Below the pieces are notes generated by a model. That model saw only the letters and a program-made list of their open reading frames with translations, had not been told where the DNA came from and did not search any database. A program made the position numbers and the translations under genes. A stretch of DNA of 64,000 nt, taken from the NCBI RefSeq assembly GCF_001550135.1, contig NZ_LRUE01000022.1:186001-250000 (forward strand), read 5' to 3'. Source of the stretch: Pseudoalteromonas shioyasakiensis. Lineage in GTDB: Bacteria; Pseudomonadota; Gammaproteobacteria; Enterobacterales; Alteromonadaceae. Positions 19,306-27,644 of this stretch are shown here, one piece after another (positions within the stretch are counted from its first letter, which is position 1; each line of letters begins with the position of its first letter).

Positions 19306-20637
19306 ATGACAACACAAAGCTCACTGTTAGAGCAAACAGAACACACCAATCGCACGCAATTACTGCCTATGATGATCATAGGTGGGTTGTTTTTCTTATT
19401 TGGTTTTATAACTTGGCTTAACGGCTCCTTGATCCCATTTTTACAAATGGTCTGCGATCTCAACCATATTGAAGCTTACATGGTGACACTGGTGTTTTAT
19501 ATCGCCTATACCGTAATGGCACTGCCAAGCGCTAAGATTTTGCAAATATTCAGCTATAAGCATGGTATGTCGTTTGGTTTAGGTACCATGGCATTTGGTG
19601 CACTGTTATTTATTCCTGCGGCACAAATTCAGGCTTACTGGTTGTTTTTGGTTGCCTTATTTACTTTAGGTAGCGGCCTTACCTTATTACAAACCGCTGC
19701 GAATCCTTACATCGTGCTTATTGGCTCTAAAGACACAGCAGCCGTGCGCATTAGCATTATGGGTATTCTCAATAAGAGTGCTGGTGTGGTGGCTCCATTG
19801 CTCTTCTCAGCGATTGTATTTAGCGACATTGCCAACTTTAGCCCAGAAGCTCTGGCTCAATTAAACAGCATTCAAAAGCAATTACAGTTACAAGAACTGG
19901 CTAATCGTTTAATTACTCCTTACCTTGTAATGGCAATCGCATTAGCAATATTAGCGGCGTTAATCATGCTGGCCCCGCTACCTGATATTGAACAACCAAA
20001 AACCAGCAACAACAGCGAGAGTAAATCAGTCCTGCAATTTCCACACTTAGTTTTAGGCGTGATAGCCCTATTCTTTTACATAGGTGCAGAAGTCATTGCC
20101 GGCGACACTATTGGCCTTTACGGCAAAGAACAAGGGGTATTGCAGTTCGCAGAACTCACCTCTTACACCATGGGCTTTATGGTGCTGGGTTATGTTTTAG
20201 GTATCGTGTTAATTCCTCGCTTTTTTAGTCAGCAACAGGCGCTGATATTTTCCGCGTTAAGTGGTTGTGTGTTTTCACTTGGTATCATTTTAATTAATCC
20301 GCAACAAACTGCGATTGCAAACGTAGTGCTCTTTTGGCTTGCTGATAACGGTTTTCCAGATACCGTGTTATTTGTTGCATTACTTGGCTTATCGAATGCG
20401 CTGGTATGGCCGACCATTTGGCCTATGGCCCTTGCAAATCTTGGCGATAAAACCCAAACCGGCGCGGCATTACTGATTATGGGGATTTCAGGTGGCGCGC
20501 TATTGCCTTTGGTATACGGTGTATTTGCAGAATATACGGGCAATGCACAACAAGCTTACTATCTGTTGATCCCTTGCTATGTGTTTATTCTTTATTACGC
20601 ACTGATTGGTCACAAACTAACAAGTTGGCGTAAGTAA
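19306..20637 (+). CDS. agaP: FucP-family sugar:H+ symporter, probable GalNAc permease
   Basis: The 443-residue protein belongs to the FucP branch of the major facilitator superfamily: about 12 transmembrane helices, the early motif FFLFGFITWLNGSLIPF, QTAANPYIVLIG, and FIGAEV-like FYIGAEVIAGD. This branch includes the NagP and AgaP amino-sugar permeases of Alteromonadales. I prefer ATG 19306, which has GGTGA five bases before it, over the in-frame ATG at 19270, which has no ribosome site and lies close to the operator. GalNAc specificity is inferred from the locus. Confidence 0.85.
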   Translation: MTTQSSLLEQTEHTNRTQLLPMMIIGGLFFLFGFITWLNGSLIPFLQMVCDLNHIEAYMVTLVFYIAYTVMALPSAKILQIFSYKHGMSFGLGTMAFGALLFIPAAQIQAYWLFLVALFTLGSGLTLLQTAANPYIVLIGSKDTAAVRISIMGILNKSAGVVAPLLFSAIVFSDIANFSPEALAQLNSIQKQLQLQELANRLITPYLVMAIALAILAALIMLAPLPDIEQPKTSNNSESKSVLQFPHLVLGVIALFFYIGAEVIAGDTIGLYGKEQGVLQFAELTSYTMGFMVLGYVLGIVLIPRFFSQQQALIFSALSGCVFSLGIILINPQQTAIANVVLFWLADNGFPDTVLFVALLGLSNALVWPTIWPMALANLGDKTQTGAALLIMGISGGALLPLVYGVFAEYTGNAQQAYYLLIPCYVFILYYALIGHKLTSWRK

Positions 20638-20644
20638 AGACATG

Positions 20645-20685
20645 GGCAGGCTTAGTTGTTTTACTATTTAACTAGCCTGCAATTT
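20645..20685 (+). terminator. Stem-loop and T-run after the permease gene
   Basis: GCAGGC plus TAGTT pairs with AACTA plus GCCTGC across a loop, followed by AATTTTT on the plus strand. It overlaps the last codons of the convergent small-subunit gene. Confidence 0.6.
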
Positions 20686-21180
20686 TTCTGATGTGAAATA
20701 GCCCAGTAGCAAAAATTCACGCACGGTAAAAATACACTTATATATTAAGTACTCGTCACGCTTATCAGGGCTCACTTCTGAAAGAGGTAAGGCTTGCTGC
20801 GCTATTATGCGCTGTTGCTGCTGCAAAGAGATAGTAAATAAACCTGTGAGTTTATCAGCTAATTGCGACGATGAAAGAGCACCTTCTGCAATCAGCTCTG
20901 CGCCTTTTAAGCATGCCGTACGCTCAGTCGTAGTTAGTGTATTTGCTAGCATTAAATCTGTGAAAGCGACTAAATTAAAATACAGTTGCTCATTTGGCTC
21001 TAGCTCTAAAATAACCGCCTGCATATGCGAAACCACATCTCGATGCGCCACCGTTTTAAGCACCTCAAAATGATTGTCATTCACTTTATCAAATAGCTGA
21101 GTCGCAGCCACTGGCTTAATAGCCGCACCGAATAATGCAGCTAAACATTTAATCGCATTTCGCCTTTGTAAATCAGCCAT
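20668..21180 (-). CDS. Gluconate 2-dehydrogenase subunit 3-like small subunit with Tat-type signal
   Basis: Small subunits of this family accompany membrane or periplasmic GMC dehydrogenases and typically carry a twin-arginine signal that escorts the large flavoprotein subunit across the membrane. The 170-residue protein begins MADLQRRNAIKCLAAL, with paired arginines at 6-7 and an apolar segment after them. It has no other obvious domain. The ATG at 21180 overlaps the upstream GMC gene by 8 bases and has GGGGTG before it; an upstream in-frame start at 21213 is less likely. It is the last gene of the operon. Identity rests on the signal, size and coupling to the GMC gene. Confidence 0.72.
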   Translation of the reverse strand: MADLQRRNAIKCLAALFGAAIKPVAATQLFDKVNDNHFEVLKTVAHRDVVSHMQAVILELEPNEQLYFNLVAFTDLMLANTLTTTERTACLKGAELIAEGALSSSQLADKLTGLFTISLQQQQRIIAQQALPLSEVSPDKRDEYLIYKCIFTVREFLLLGYFTSEKLQAS

Positions 21181-22867
21181 TGAACACCCCGTTTTGATAA
21201 TGCCGTACAGCATGATCGGCGGCTCTTGCAGTAAATGCCATATAGGTTAACGAAGGGTTCTGATAACCCGACGAGCACATAAACGAGCCGTCAGTGACAT
21301 AGACGTTACGCACACTATGAATTTGGTTGTAACGATTAAGCACTGAGGTTGTAGCATCATGTCCCATGCGCGCAGTTCCCATTTCGTGGATGGCTTGCCC
21401 CGGCGCTGAGCCTTTATCGTACGCTTGCACATTTTGATAACCAGCTTTGCTGAGCATCTCGACGGCTTGCGCTTTCATATCCTCGCGCATGCGCTGCTCG
21501 TTTTCAGCAAATTGGCAATCAAAATTAACTAAAGGTAATCCCCATTGATCTTTTAATACCGGATCTAAGCTCATTTTATTACGATGATAAGGCAGGCATT
21601 CACCAAAGCCTATTAATGCAACTTGCCAAGGCCCAGGTTTGGCAAGCTCTTCTCGAAAAGCCTTACCAAAGCTAAGTTCTTTAAAGCCCCGTCGCCAATC
21701 TTTTCGTGTTGCGTATCCTTGATAGCCATAGCCGCGAATAAAGCTATGCTGCTCGTTATCATCAAGGTTTCGAAAGCGCGGAATATGAAAGCCAACGGGT
21801 CTGTCGCCATCATTAAAGTCATCAGCAAAACCTTTTGGTTCACCCGTTGCGCCAACCCTAAAATGGTGATCCATGAGGTTATGACCAAGCTCTCCACTAT
21901 CGTTCCCTAAGCCATTAGGAAAACGTGCAGAGGTTGAATTTAATAACAAGGCTGTTGTGGCTACCGTTGATGCACAGCAAAAAATGATGTTCGCTCGCTC
22001 GATACGCTCTTTTTTAGATTCAGCATCAATTACTTTCACACCTGTGGCTTGCCCGCTATCTGGATTGTAAATAATCTCTTTAGCAATGGAGTGAGTCTGA
22101 ATAGTGAGTCGTCCAGTACGCATCGCTGCAGGTAAGGTCGAGGCTAAACTACTAAAATAACTACCGGTTGGACAACCTCGCATACAGCGGTTGCGCTTGC
22201 TGCATGGAGCACGACCTTGCTCAGGCTTTGCCTCAGTTAAATGCGCAACTCGCCCGATGGTGAGGTGCCGATTAGTGTAGTGAGTTAATAAACTTTGTTT
22301 AAGCTGCTGCTCTACGGCATTAAGCGCAAAAGGAGGTAAGTAAGGTCCATCTGGTAGCTGAGGTAAGTTCAGCGCTTCGCCAATAACCCCGATGTAGGCT
22401 TCAACTTTATCGTACCAAGGCGCAATATCTTGATAGCGCACAGGCCAATCAACGCCGTGACCATCTTGTTTGTTGGCTGCAAAATCTATATCACTGAGGC
22501 GCAAGCATTGCCGCCCCCAAGTTAATGAGCGCCCACCAAGATGATACCCTCTGATCCAATCAAAACGCTGTGATTCTTGATAAGGGTGCTGCAAATCATT
22601 CACAAACCAGTGTTTTATTGATTGCTTGGTGGCATAGCCAGTGCGTGCTTGTTTAGCTTGGTTGCGCTTTTCTAGCAAGCTGGGCCTGTCGCGAAATGGC
22701 AGTTGCCAATCTTCTTTAAAGGCAGTGATATAGTCAGTACCATGCACAACCTGCCTGCCACGTTCCAGCAGCAGTACATTGAGCCCATTTTCGGTCAGTT
22801 CTTTAGCAGCCCAGCCGCCAGTAATGCCACTGCCAATAACAATGGCATCGAATACTTTTGCCTGCAT
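21173..22867 (-). CDS. GMC-family FAD-dependent oxidoreductase
   Basis: GMC oxidoreductases oxidise alcohols or sugars with FAD. The 564-residue protein has an N-terminal dinucleotide fold (IVIGSGITGGWAAKEL, about 10-25), a Cys-rich stretch (CSKRNRCMRGCP) seen in the gluconate/2-keto-dehydrogenase subgroup, and the C-terminal HEMGTARMG and NPSLTYMAF motifs with the FAD and active-site residues. It has no signal peptide; export would rely on the Tat-type small subunit encoded next. No cytochrome subunit is present. GTG 22873 is an alternative start. Its place in the GalNAc operon suggests it oxidises GalNAc or a glycoside of it, which is inference. Confidence 0.85.
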   Translation of the reverse strand: MQAKVFDAIVIGSGITGGWAAKELTENGLNVLLLERGRQVVHGTDYITAFKEDWQLPFRDRPSLLEKRNQAKQARTGYATKQSIKHWFVNDLQHPYQESQRFDWIRGYHLGGRSLTWGRQCLRLSDIDFAANKQDGHGVDWPVRYQDIAPWYDKVEAYIGVIGEALNLPQLPDGPYLPPFALNAVEQQLKQSLLTHYTNRHLTIGRVAHLTEAKPEQGRAPCSKRNRCMRGCPTGSYFSSLASTLPAAMRTGRLTIQTHSIAKEIIYNPDSGQATGVKVIDAESKKERIERANIIFCCASTVATTALLLNSTSARFPNGLGNDSGELGHNLMDHHFRVGATGEPKGFADDFNDGDRPVGFHIPRFRNLDDNEQHSFIRGYGYQGYATRKDWRRGFKELSFGKAFREELAKPGPWQVALIGFGECLPYHRNKMSLDPVLKDQWGLPLVNFDCQFAENEQRMREDMKAQAVEMLSKAGYQNVQAYDKGSAPGQAIHEMGTARMGHDATTSVLNRYNQIHSVRNVYVTDGSFMCSSGYQNPSLTYMAFTARAADHAVRHYQNGVFNG

Positions 22868-22880
22868 TCTCACTTAACTT

Positions 22881-24044
22881 TTAAAAGATTTGCTTACCCG
22901 CACAGATTGTTGCTTGAACAGAAAAGTCTTTATCGAGCAGGGCAAAATTAGCCTGTTTACCTACCGCAATACTGCCTATTTGCTCCGCTTTATTTAAAAA
23001 CTCAGCGGGTACTAAACTGGCCATGTTAGTTGCTTCGACTAGGCTTGCGTCGGTTAGGTTATAAAAGCGCTCAACGCCAACTTCCATGGTTAATGTACTG
23101 CCTGCTAAAGAGCCGCTCTCAGTTCTTGCAACACCTTGCTCAACCACAATAGGAAGCTCACCTAAACGGTAGCGACCATCTTGTAAGCCTCCGGCGCTCA
23201 CACAGTCTGTGATCAGAGCAATTTTATCTGCCCCTTTTAAACGGTAAACCATGTTCATGATGCTCGGATGCAAATGAATACCATCAGGAATAAGCTCAAC
23301 CATGGCATCGTTGTCCATCAGTAATGCGCCAGTACAGCCGGGATCACGATGATGAATACCGCGCATACCATTAAAAATATGCACACCACCGCAGGCTCCA
23401 TGAGCAAGAGCTTGTGTTGTTTGCTCAAAATTAGCATCTGTATGACCCAGCATCACACGCACACCCTTATCGGTGATATAGCGGATCATGTCGGGGGATT
23501 TAAGTAGTTCTGGCGCTAACGCAAATGAGCTTAAGCAACCTTCACATGCGGCATAAATTTCATCAAATCGCTGTTTAGTAAGCTCTAAAAAAAATGACTC
23601 GTTATGCGCGCCTTTATGCGCTTCGGCAAAGAATAAACCTTCGTTATAAGCCCCTAGCAACTGCGCTCCAGCCAAGCCTTTTTGATAGGCACTCGCCATA
23701 TTTTTATAAGCTTGAATTGAGACGTCCCAGTCTGCAGTCACCGTTGTGCCAACAAACCCCGTTACGCCATGCTTTGCTAAAGAACGAGAAATAATCTCTA
23801 GTGATTCTGGGGTGCCGTCCATAATATCGCAGCCTTCACGGCCATGAATATGTAAATCAATAAAGCCTGGAAATAAACTGTGCTCACCTAAATCTATTAC
23901 TTCGATCTCGGGCGCCATTTGCGTAGTAATGGCAGTAATTTTACCTTGCTCGACCAAGACCACATGATCGAGTAAAACCGCATCAGCAGTCACCACTTTT
24001 GCGGCTTTTAAGTAATAGCGATTAAGATGCGTTGGAATTAGCAT
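22881..24044 (-). CDS. nagA: N-acetylgalactosamine/glucosamine-6-phosphate deacetylase
   Basis: This amidohydrolase removes acetate from a 6-phosphorylated N-acetylhexosamine. The 387-residue protein has the metal motif PGFIDLHIHG (about 55-64), GHTDA and the catalytic aspartate in LITDCVSAGG. In this operon the substrate is probably GalNAc-6-phosphate (the AgaA role), though NagA proteins can act on both isomers. The start at 24044 is chosen because AGGAAG lies five bases before that ATG; the GTG at 24050 touches it. It overlaps agaK by 23 bases. Confidence 0.92.
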   Translation of the reverse strand: MLIPTHLNRYYLKAAKVVTADAVLLDHVVLVEQGKITAITTQMAPEIEVIDLGEHSLFPGFIDLHIHGREGCDIMDGTPESLEIISRSLAKHGVTGFVGTTVTADWDVSIQAYKNMASAYQKGLAGAQLLGAYNEGLFFAEAHKGAHNESFFLELTKQRFDEIYAACEGCLSSFALAPELLKSPDMIRYITDKGVRVMLGHTDANFEQTTQALAHGACGGVHIFNGMRGIHHRDPGCTGALLMDNDAMVELIPDGIHLHPSIMNMVYRLKGADKIALITDCVSAGGLQDGRYRLGELPIVVEQGVARTESGSLAGSTLTMEVGVERFYNLTDASLVEATNMASLVPAEFLNKAEQIGSIAVGKQANFALLDKDFSVQATICAGKQIF

Positions 24045-24945
24045 GAACACTTCCTATTATTGCAGCGCCTCTTACGCCGCTAGAATCACCAAATTTTGCG
24101 CGCTTCACTTCTGGCACGGCAAAACCTGAAAATAAATGAGTTTGAATCGCGTCAGGGAGTTTTTCTACTATTGCATCAATGAGCGACAACCCGCCCCCAA
24201 GCACGATAACTTCTGGGTGCAAACTTTTACTGATAGCAGCAAAGGTTTCGCCAAGAATATCTAAGTAACAAGCTAGCACCTTTAAGGCTTGCTCATCACC
24301 ACGTTTGATATCGTTTGCCCATTCAATCGCAGATTTAGGAGATTGCGTAATATGCTGGTACAAGGTTTGTACACCGGGCCCTGCAATATAACTTTCGACA
24401 CAGCCATTTAAACCACAGCCGCACTTTAAAACTGGCAGCTGGTATTTTTGTTGTAAATACGCAGACAGCGGTAAATGGCCGTACTCCCCTGACATGCCCA
24501 AACCTTGGTTAAACAAGGTTCCATCAATGCACATACCACCCGCCGCACCAGTGCCAACAATGGCACCGAATACTCGGCTATAACCTTCACCAGCTCCGCC
24601 ATTAGCTTCTGATAAGGCAAAACACCGGGTGTCATTTAATATCGCAACAGGGCGTTTTAATAATGCTTGAAGATCGTTGGCAATCACTTTGTCTGTGGCA
24701 CACGGCACATTAGCCGACAGTACTTTACCTTCATCATTAACGATACCTGGCATACCGATGCCCACCGCACCTTGGCAACCCGATAGCTCATCGGCTTTAA
24801 TTACCTGCTGATAAATTGCGTGCAAAAATTGCTGATAGTCATCCGTTGGCGTAGTAATACGCCAACTTTGCTGTTGCTCTAAATTATCATTAAAAATGGC
24901 GGTCTCTATTTTTGTACCACCAATATCGAGTCCGTAAACAGCCAT
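24022..24945 (-). CDS. agaK: ROK-family N-acetylhexosamine kinase, probable GalNAc kinase
   Basis: ROK kinases phosphorylate sugars in the cytoplasm with ATP. The 307-residue protein has the phosphate-binding DIGGTKIE (7-14), the catalytic-region NDTRCFALSEA, the zinc motif with GH followed by CGCGLNGCVE (about 181-190), and EYGHLP. It resembles NagK of E. coli. Flanked by agaS and the deacetylase, it most likely makes GalNAc-6-phosphate. The kinase is encoded 17 bases after agaS. Confidence 0.9.
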   Translation of the reverse strand: MAVYGLDIGGTKIETAIFNDNLEQQQSWRITTPTDDYQQFLHAIYQQVIKADELSGCQGAVGIGMPGIVNDEGKVLSANVPCATDKVIANDLQALLKRPVAILNDTRCFALSEANGGAGEGYSRVFGAIVGTGAAGGMCIDGTLFNQGLGMSGEYGHLPLSAYLQQKYQLPVLKCGCGLNGCVESYIAGPGVQTLYQHITQSPKSAIEWANDIKRGDEQALKVLACYLDILGETFAAISKSLHPEVIVLGGGLSLIDAIVEKLPDAIQTHLFSGFAVPEVKRAKFGDSSGVRGAAIIGSVHANSNAS

Positions 24946-24962
24946 ACTTTACCCAACACTAC

Positions 24963-26081
24963 TTAGCGAGAAGTTAATGGGTAAATAGTTACCCCTTTTA
25001 CAACACGGTTAACTTCGCCCGTAGGACAAGGGTTATCAGGTGTTAAACCGAGTGACATTGATTTATAAAATGCAAAAATCTGACAATAGACAATATAATA
25101 CAGACCTTGCCAAACATCATCTAGCTCGACCAGTTCAGTATTTAACGCCAGCTTTTTAACCGCTAAACACTGTTGGTCATTTAGTAGTTCATTAAATAAA
25201 TCAGTATCATACAAACTACTATAAAAATCACTTGAGGCCATTAACATCACTGCGGTTTTATCATTAATAATGGTTTTAGGACCATGACGAAAACCAAGTG
25301 GGGTTTCAAAGTAACTTATTAAATCACCATTGGTCAGCTCTAAGCACTTTAAGGCCGCTTCTTTAGCATAGCCGAGCAATGAACCTGCTCCTAAAAACAC
25401 CAAACGTTCAATGTCAGTTTGCGCAAAACCCTTGATCTCTTCAAGTTGCGTGTCGAGCAGCTGCTCTGTCTGCGTGGCCACTTGTGCGAGCTGGTTAACA
25501 TCAGGGGTAAAAATACATAAGGTTGAAAGCAGCATTGAGGTGAAACTGCTGGTCATAGCAAAGCTTTCATCAAGAGTTTCTTTTGGCATAAGTACACTAA
25601 AGCTGTTTCTTTTAGCTGCCGCCCTTTTCGCTAACTCTCCATTTTCATTACAGGTAATAACTAAGTGGAAGCACTTTTCAACAACTTGCTCTGAGATATC
25701 AACCGCCGCGACACTTTCAGGGCTATTACCTGAACGCGCATAAGAAACAAGTAAAGTGGGCGTGCTCTTTTGTAAAAAACCATGTGGGTTAGACACAATG
25801 TCGGTGGTGCTAACTGCACGCACATTTAAATCTGTTTTGGCTGTTAAGTGAGGTGCTAATGCTTCGCCAACATAGGCCGATGTGCCAGCCCCCGTTAATA
25901 CGATTTGCAGTCCTTTTAATGCCAAAATTGGCGCTAAAAATGCACTTATTTCTGCTCGATGCGTTTCAATAATAGCCGCTGTATTGCACCATGACTCTGG
26001 CTGCTGAGAGATTTCTCTTGCTGTCCAATATGCGTTTTGCTGCTTAAGCTCTGTTTCGTTTAATGATAAAAACTGCGTCAT
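24963..26081 (-). CDS. agaS: SIS-domain galactosamine-6-phosphate deaminase/isomerase AgaS
   Basis: AgaS converts galactosamine-6-phosphate to tagatose-6-phosphate with release of ammonia. The 372-residue protein contains two SIS domains. The phosphosugar-binding motifs are VLTGAGTSAYVGEAL (about 61-75), SYARSGNSPES, and the second-domain LGAGSLLGYAKEAALK with the catalytic-region GFRHGPK. The length and spacing match the AgaS group. It lies 23 bases after agaZ and 17 before agaK. Confidence 0.92.
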   Translation of the reverse strand: MTQFLSLNETELKQQNAYWTAREISQQPESWCNTAAIIETHRAEISAFLAPILALKGLQIVLTGAGTSAYVGEALAPHLTAKTDLNVRAVSTTDIVSNPHGFLQKSTPTLLVSYARSGNSPESVAAVDISEQVVEKCFHLVITCNENGELAKRAAAKRNSFSVLMPKETLDESFAMTSSFTSMLLSTLCIFTPDVNQLAQVATQTEQLLDTQLEEIKGFAQTDIERLVFLGAGSLLGYAKEAALKCLELTNGDLISYFETPLGFRHGPKTIINDKTAVMLMASSDFYSSLYDTDLFNELLNDQQCLAVKKLALNTELVELDDVWQGLYYIVYCQIFAFYKSMSLGLTPDNPCPTGEVNRVVKGVTIYPLTSR

Positions 26082-26104
26082 AATTAATTCTCTCTCAACA
26101 CCAC

Positions 26105-27370
26105 TTATTGATTACAAGCACGCGAATAGGTATTCGTTACTTCCATTATTTTATTGAGTACTAACTCACGTGGTGATGAGTTAATTTGGCCATTGATCAA
26201 TGCCTTATATTGCGCTGGCATAAACTGACTAAGCAAGGTCTGAGGAATAATTTGCCCTTCTAAGTTTTCAAACAGTTTTTCTACTGTTTGTTTTATTTCG
26301 TCTTCAGGCCAGTAATAACGAATACGGTCGCTATAACTATAAGCTCTAAACAGCTTAGCTTCAGCACCTTGTGTTGGGTAAAACTTATTCCAGTAATGTG
26401 GCTTTTCTAGCATGATACGTTCACACACATCACGTAAATTAGAACGCTGACCAGCTTCGACTAATTGATCTTCAATATAAGATAACGCAAACAACCCTTC
26501 GCGTAGCGCATAGGTAAGCTGTGGACCCACTTTCAATATGGCAAAGTGATCTTGCACCAACTCGTGATAGCAATGATCTGGCTGATAGTCGGTAGAGTGA
26601 GCTTCATAAACAAGATTATCGACAGTGGTGATAAACTCTTTCAGTTTTTGCGCTTCATTACGTTGGTAATCAAAAACTTGATGGTTATCAAATTCAACTC
26701 CCGGCTGCACAACAACAGCAATAACACGCGACCACACATCGCTTATGTTTAAGTTAGCAAATGCAGCCTGGTGTAATTCGATTGTTTGCTGTACCCCCTC
26801 AACATGAGATACCTCAATAATTTCATGTTCTTCTGTAGCGCCACCCGGAGGAGGAACCTCAGTACCCACCACATAAAGAATATCGTTACCTTTTGCTACC
26901 GACTCAGCGGCTTGGCACATCAACGCTGCACGCTTGGCAATTTCGGCATCAGCTAAACGTTCTCCATCGTCAGCGCATGGCATACTGGCATCTAAATGAA
27001 TTTTCTTAAAACCCGCGCTTGCATAGGCTTTTACTAGGTCAACAGCTTTTACCATTGCAACCTCTGCAGGCTCATTTACCCAACACACTGGACCTAAATG
27101 ATCACCCCCCAAAATAATGCGCTGGGTATCTAACCCTACTTTTTCCGCTATTGCATGAACAAACTCAACGAAGTCATGGGGCTTCATTCCTGTGTAACCA
27201 CCAAACTGATTAACTTGATTCGCTGTAGCTTCTATTAAAATTTCGGTGTCATCATTTAGAGCTTGCAACATTGCTGCTTCGATAACGAGCGGGTGTGCAC
27301 AACACACAGAATAAATACCCTGCGCTTGCCCTACTCGATTGTTATTTATAATCGTTTTTAATGCATTCAT
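26105..27370 (-). CDS. agaZ: AgaZ/KbaZ/GatZ family protein (tagatose-bisphosphate pathway)
   Basis: GatZ/KbaZ proteins were described as the non-catalytic partner of the class II tagatose-1,6-bisphosphate aldolase; in comparative work on GalNAc pathways AgaZ has also been proposed as a tagatose-6-phosphate kinase. The 421-residue protein has the family motifs IYSVCCAHPLVIEAA, ILGGDHLGPVCW, HLDASMPCADD and VGTEVPPPGGA. No aldolase (agaY) or separate kinase gene is in the window. ATG 27370 has GGAG six bases before it; the in-frame TTG at 27382 overlaps that site. First gene of the operon. Confidence 0.9.
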   Translation of the reverse strand: MNALKTIINNNRVGQAQGIYSVCCAHPLVIEAAMLQALNDDTEILIEATANQVNQFGGYTGMKPHDFVEFVHAIAEKVGLDTQRIILGGDHLGPVCWVNEPAEVAMVKAVDLVKAYASAGFKKIHLDASMPCADDGERLADAEIAKRAALMCQAAESVAKGNDILYVVGTEVPPPGGATEEHEIIEVSHVEGVQQTIELHQAAFANLNISDVWSRVIAVVVQPGVEFDNHQVFDYQRNEAQKLKEFITTVDNLVYEAHSTDYQPDHCYHELVQDHFAILKVGPQLTYALREGLFALSYIEDQLVEAGQRSNLRDVCERIMLEKPHYWNKFYPTQGAEAKLFRAYSYSDRIRYYWPEDEIKQTVEKLFENLEGQIIPQTLLSQFMPAQYKALINGQINSSPRELVLNKIMEVTNTYSRACNQ

Positions 27371-27453
27371 GGTTTTCTCCAAGCAGCTTACGCTAATGGT
27401 TAGATACGTGATTTGAAATTACAGTAGCACAGCGCGAAACGCTGCGCAACAAA

Positions 27454-27544
27454 ACGAAAGGTAACGAAAGGCGCAAAACAAGTTAAAAACACACTAAACA
27501 CGGTATTCTATAAGGGTTAAAATAATAAAAACCAAAGTTACGAA
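27454..27544. promoter_or_regulatory. Candidate AgaR operators between agaZ and the GH109 gene
   Basis: ACGAAAGGTAACGAAAG (27454-27470) lies 84 bases before agaZ, and CCAAAGTTACGAA (27532-27544) lies 100 bases before the GH109 gene. The second matches the right half of the motif found upstream of the TBDR and permease; the first matches with a one-base insertion and two TTTCG elements 10 bp apart on the minus strand. The divergent region is 275 bases long and shows nothing else clear. Confidence 0.55.
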
Positions 27545-27644
27545 AGAATTTGAAAGCATTTAATTGTAATTGACTTTGAGTTGCGATATAACAGAAACAA
27601 CTGAAACCCACTATTAAAATAATCTCAGTGATTTAGGTATCGTT

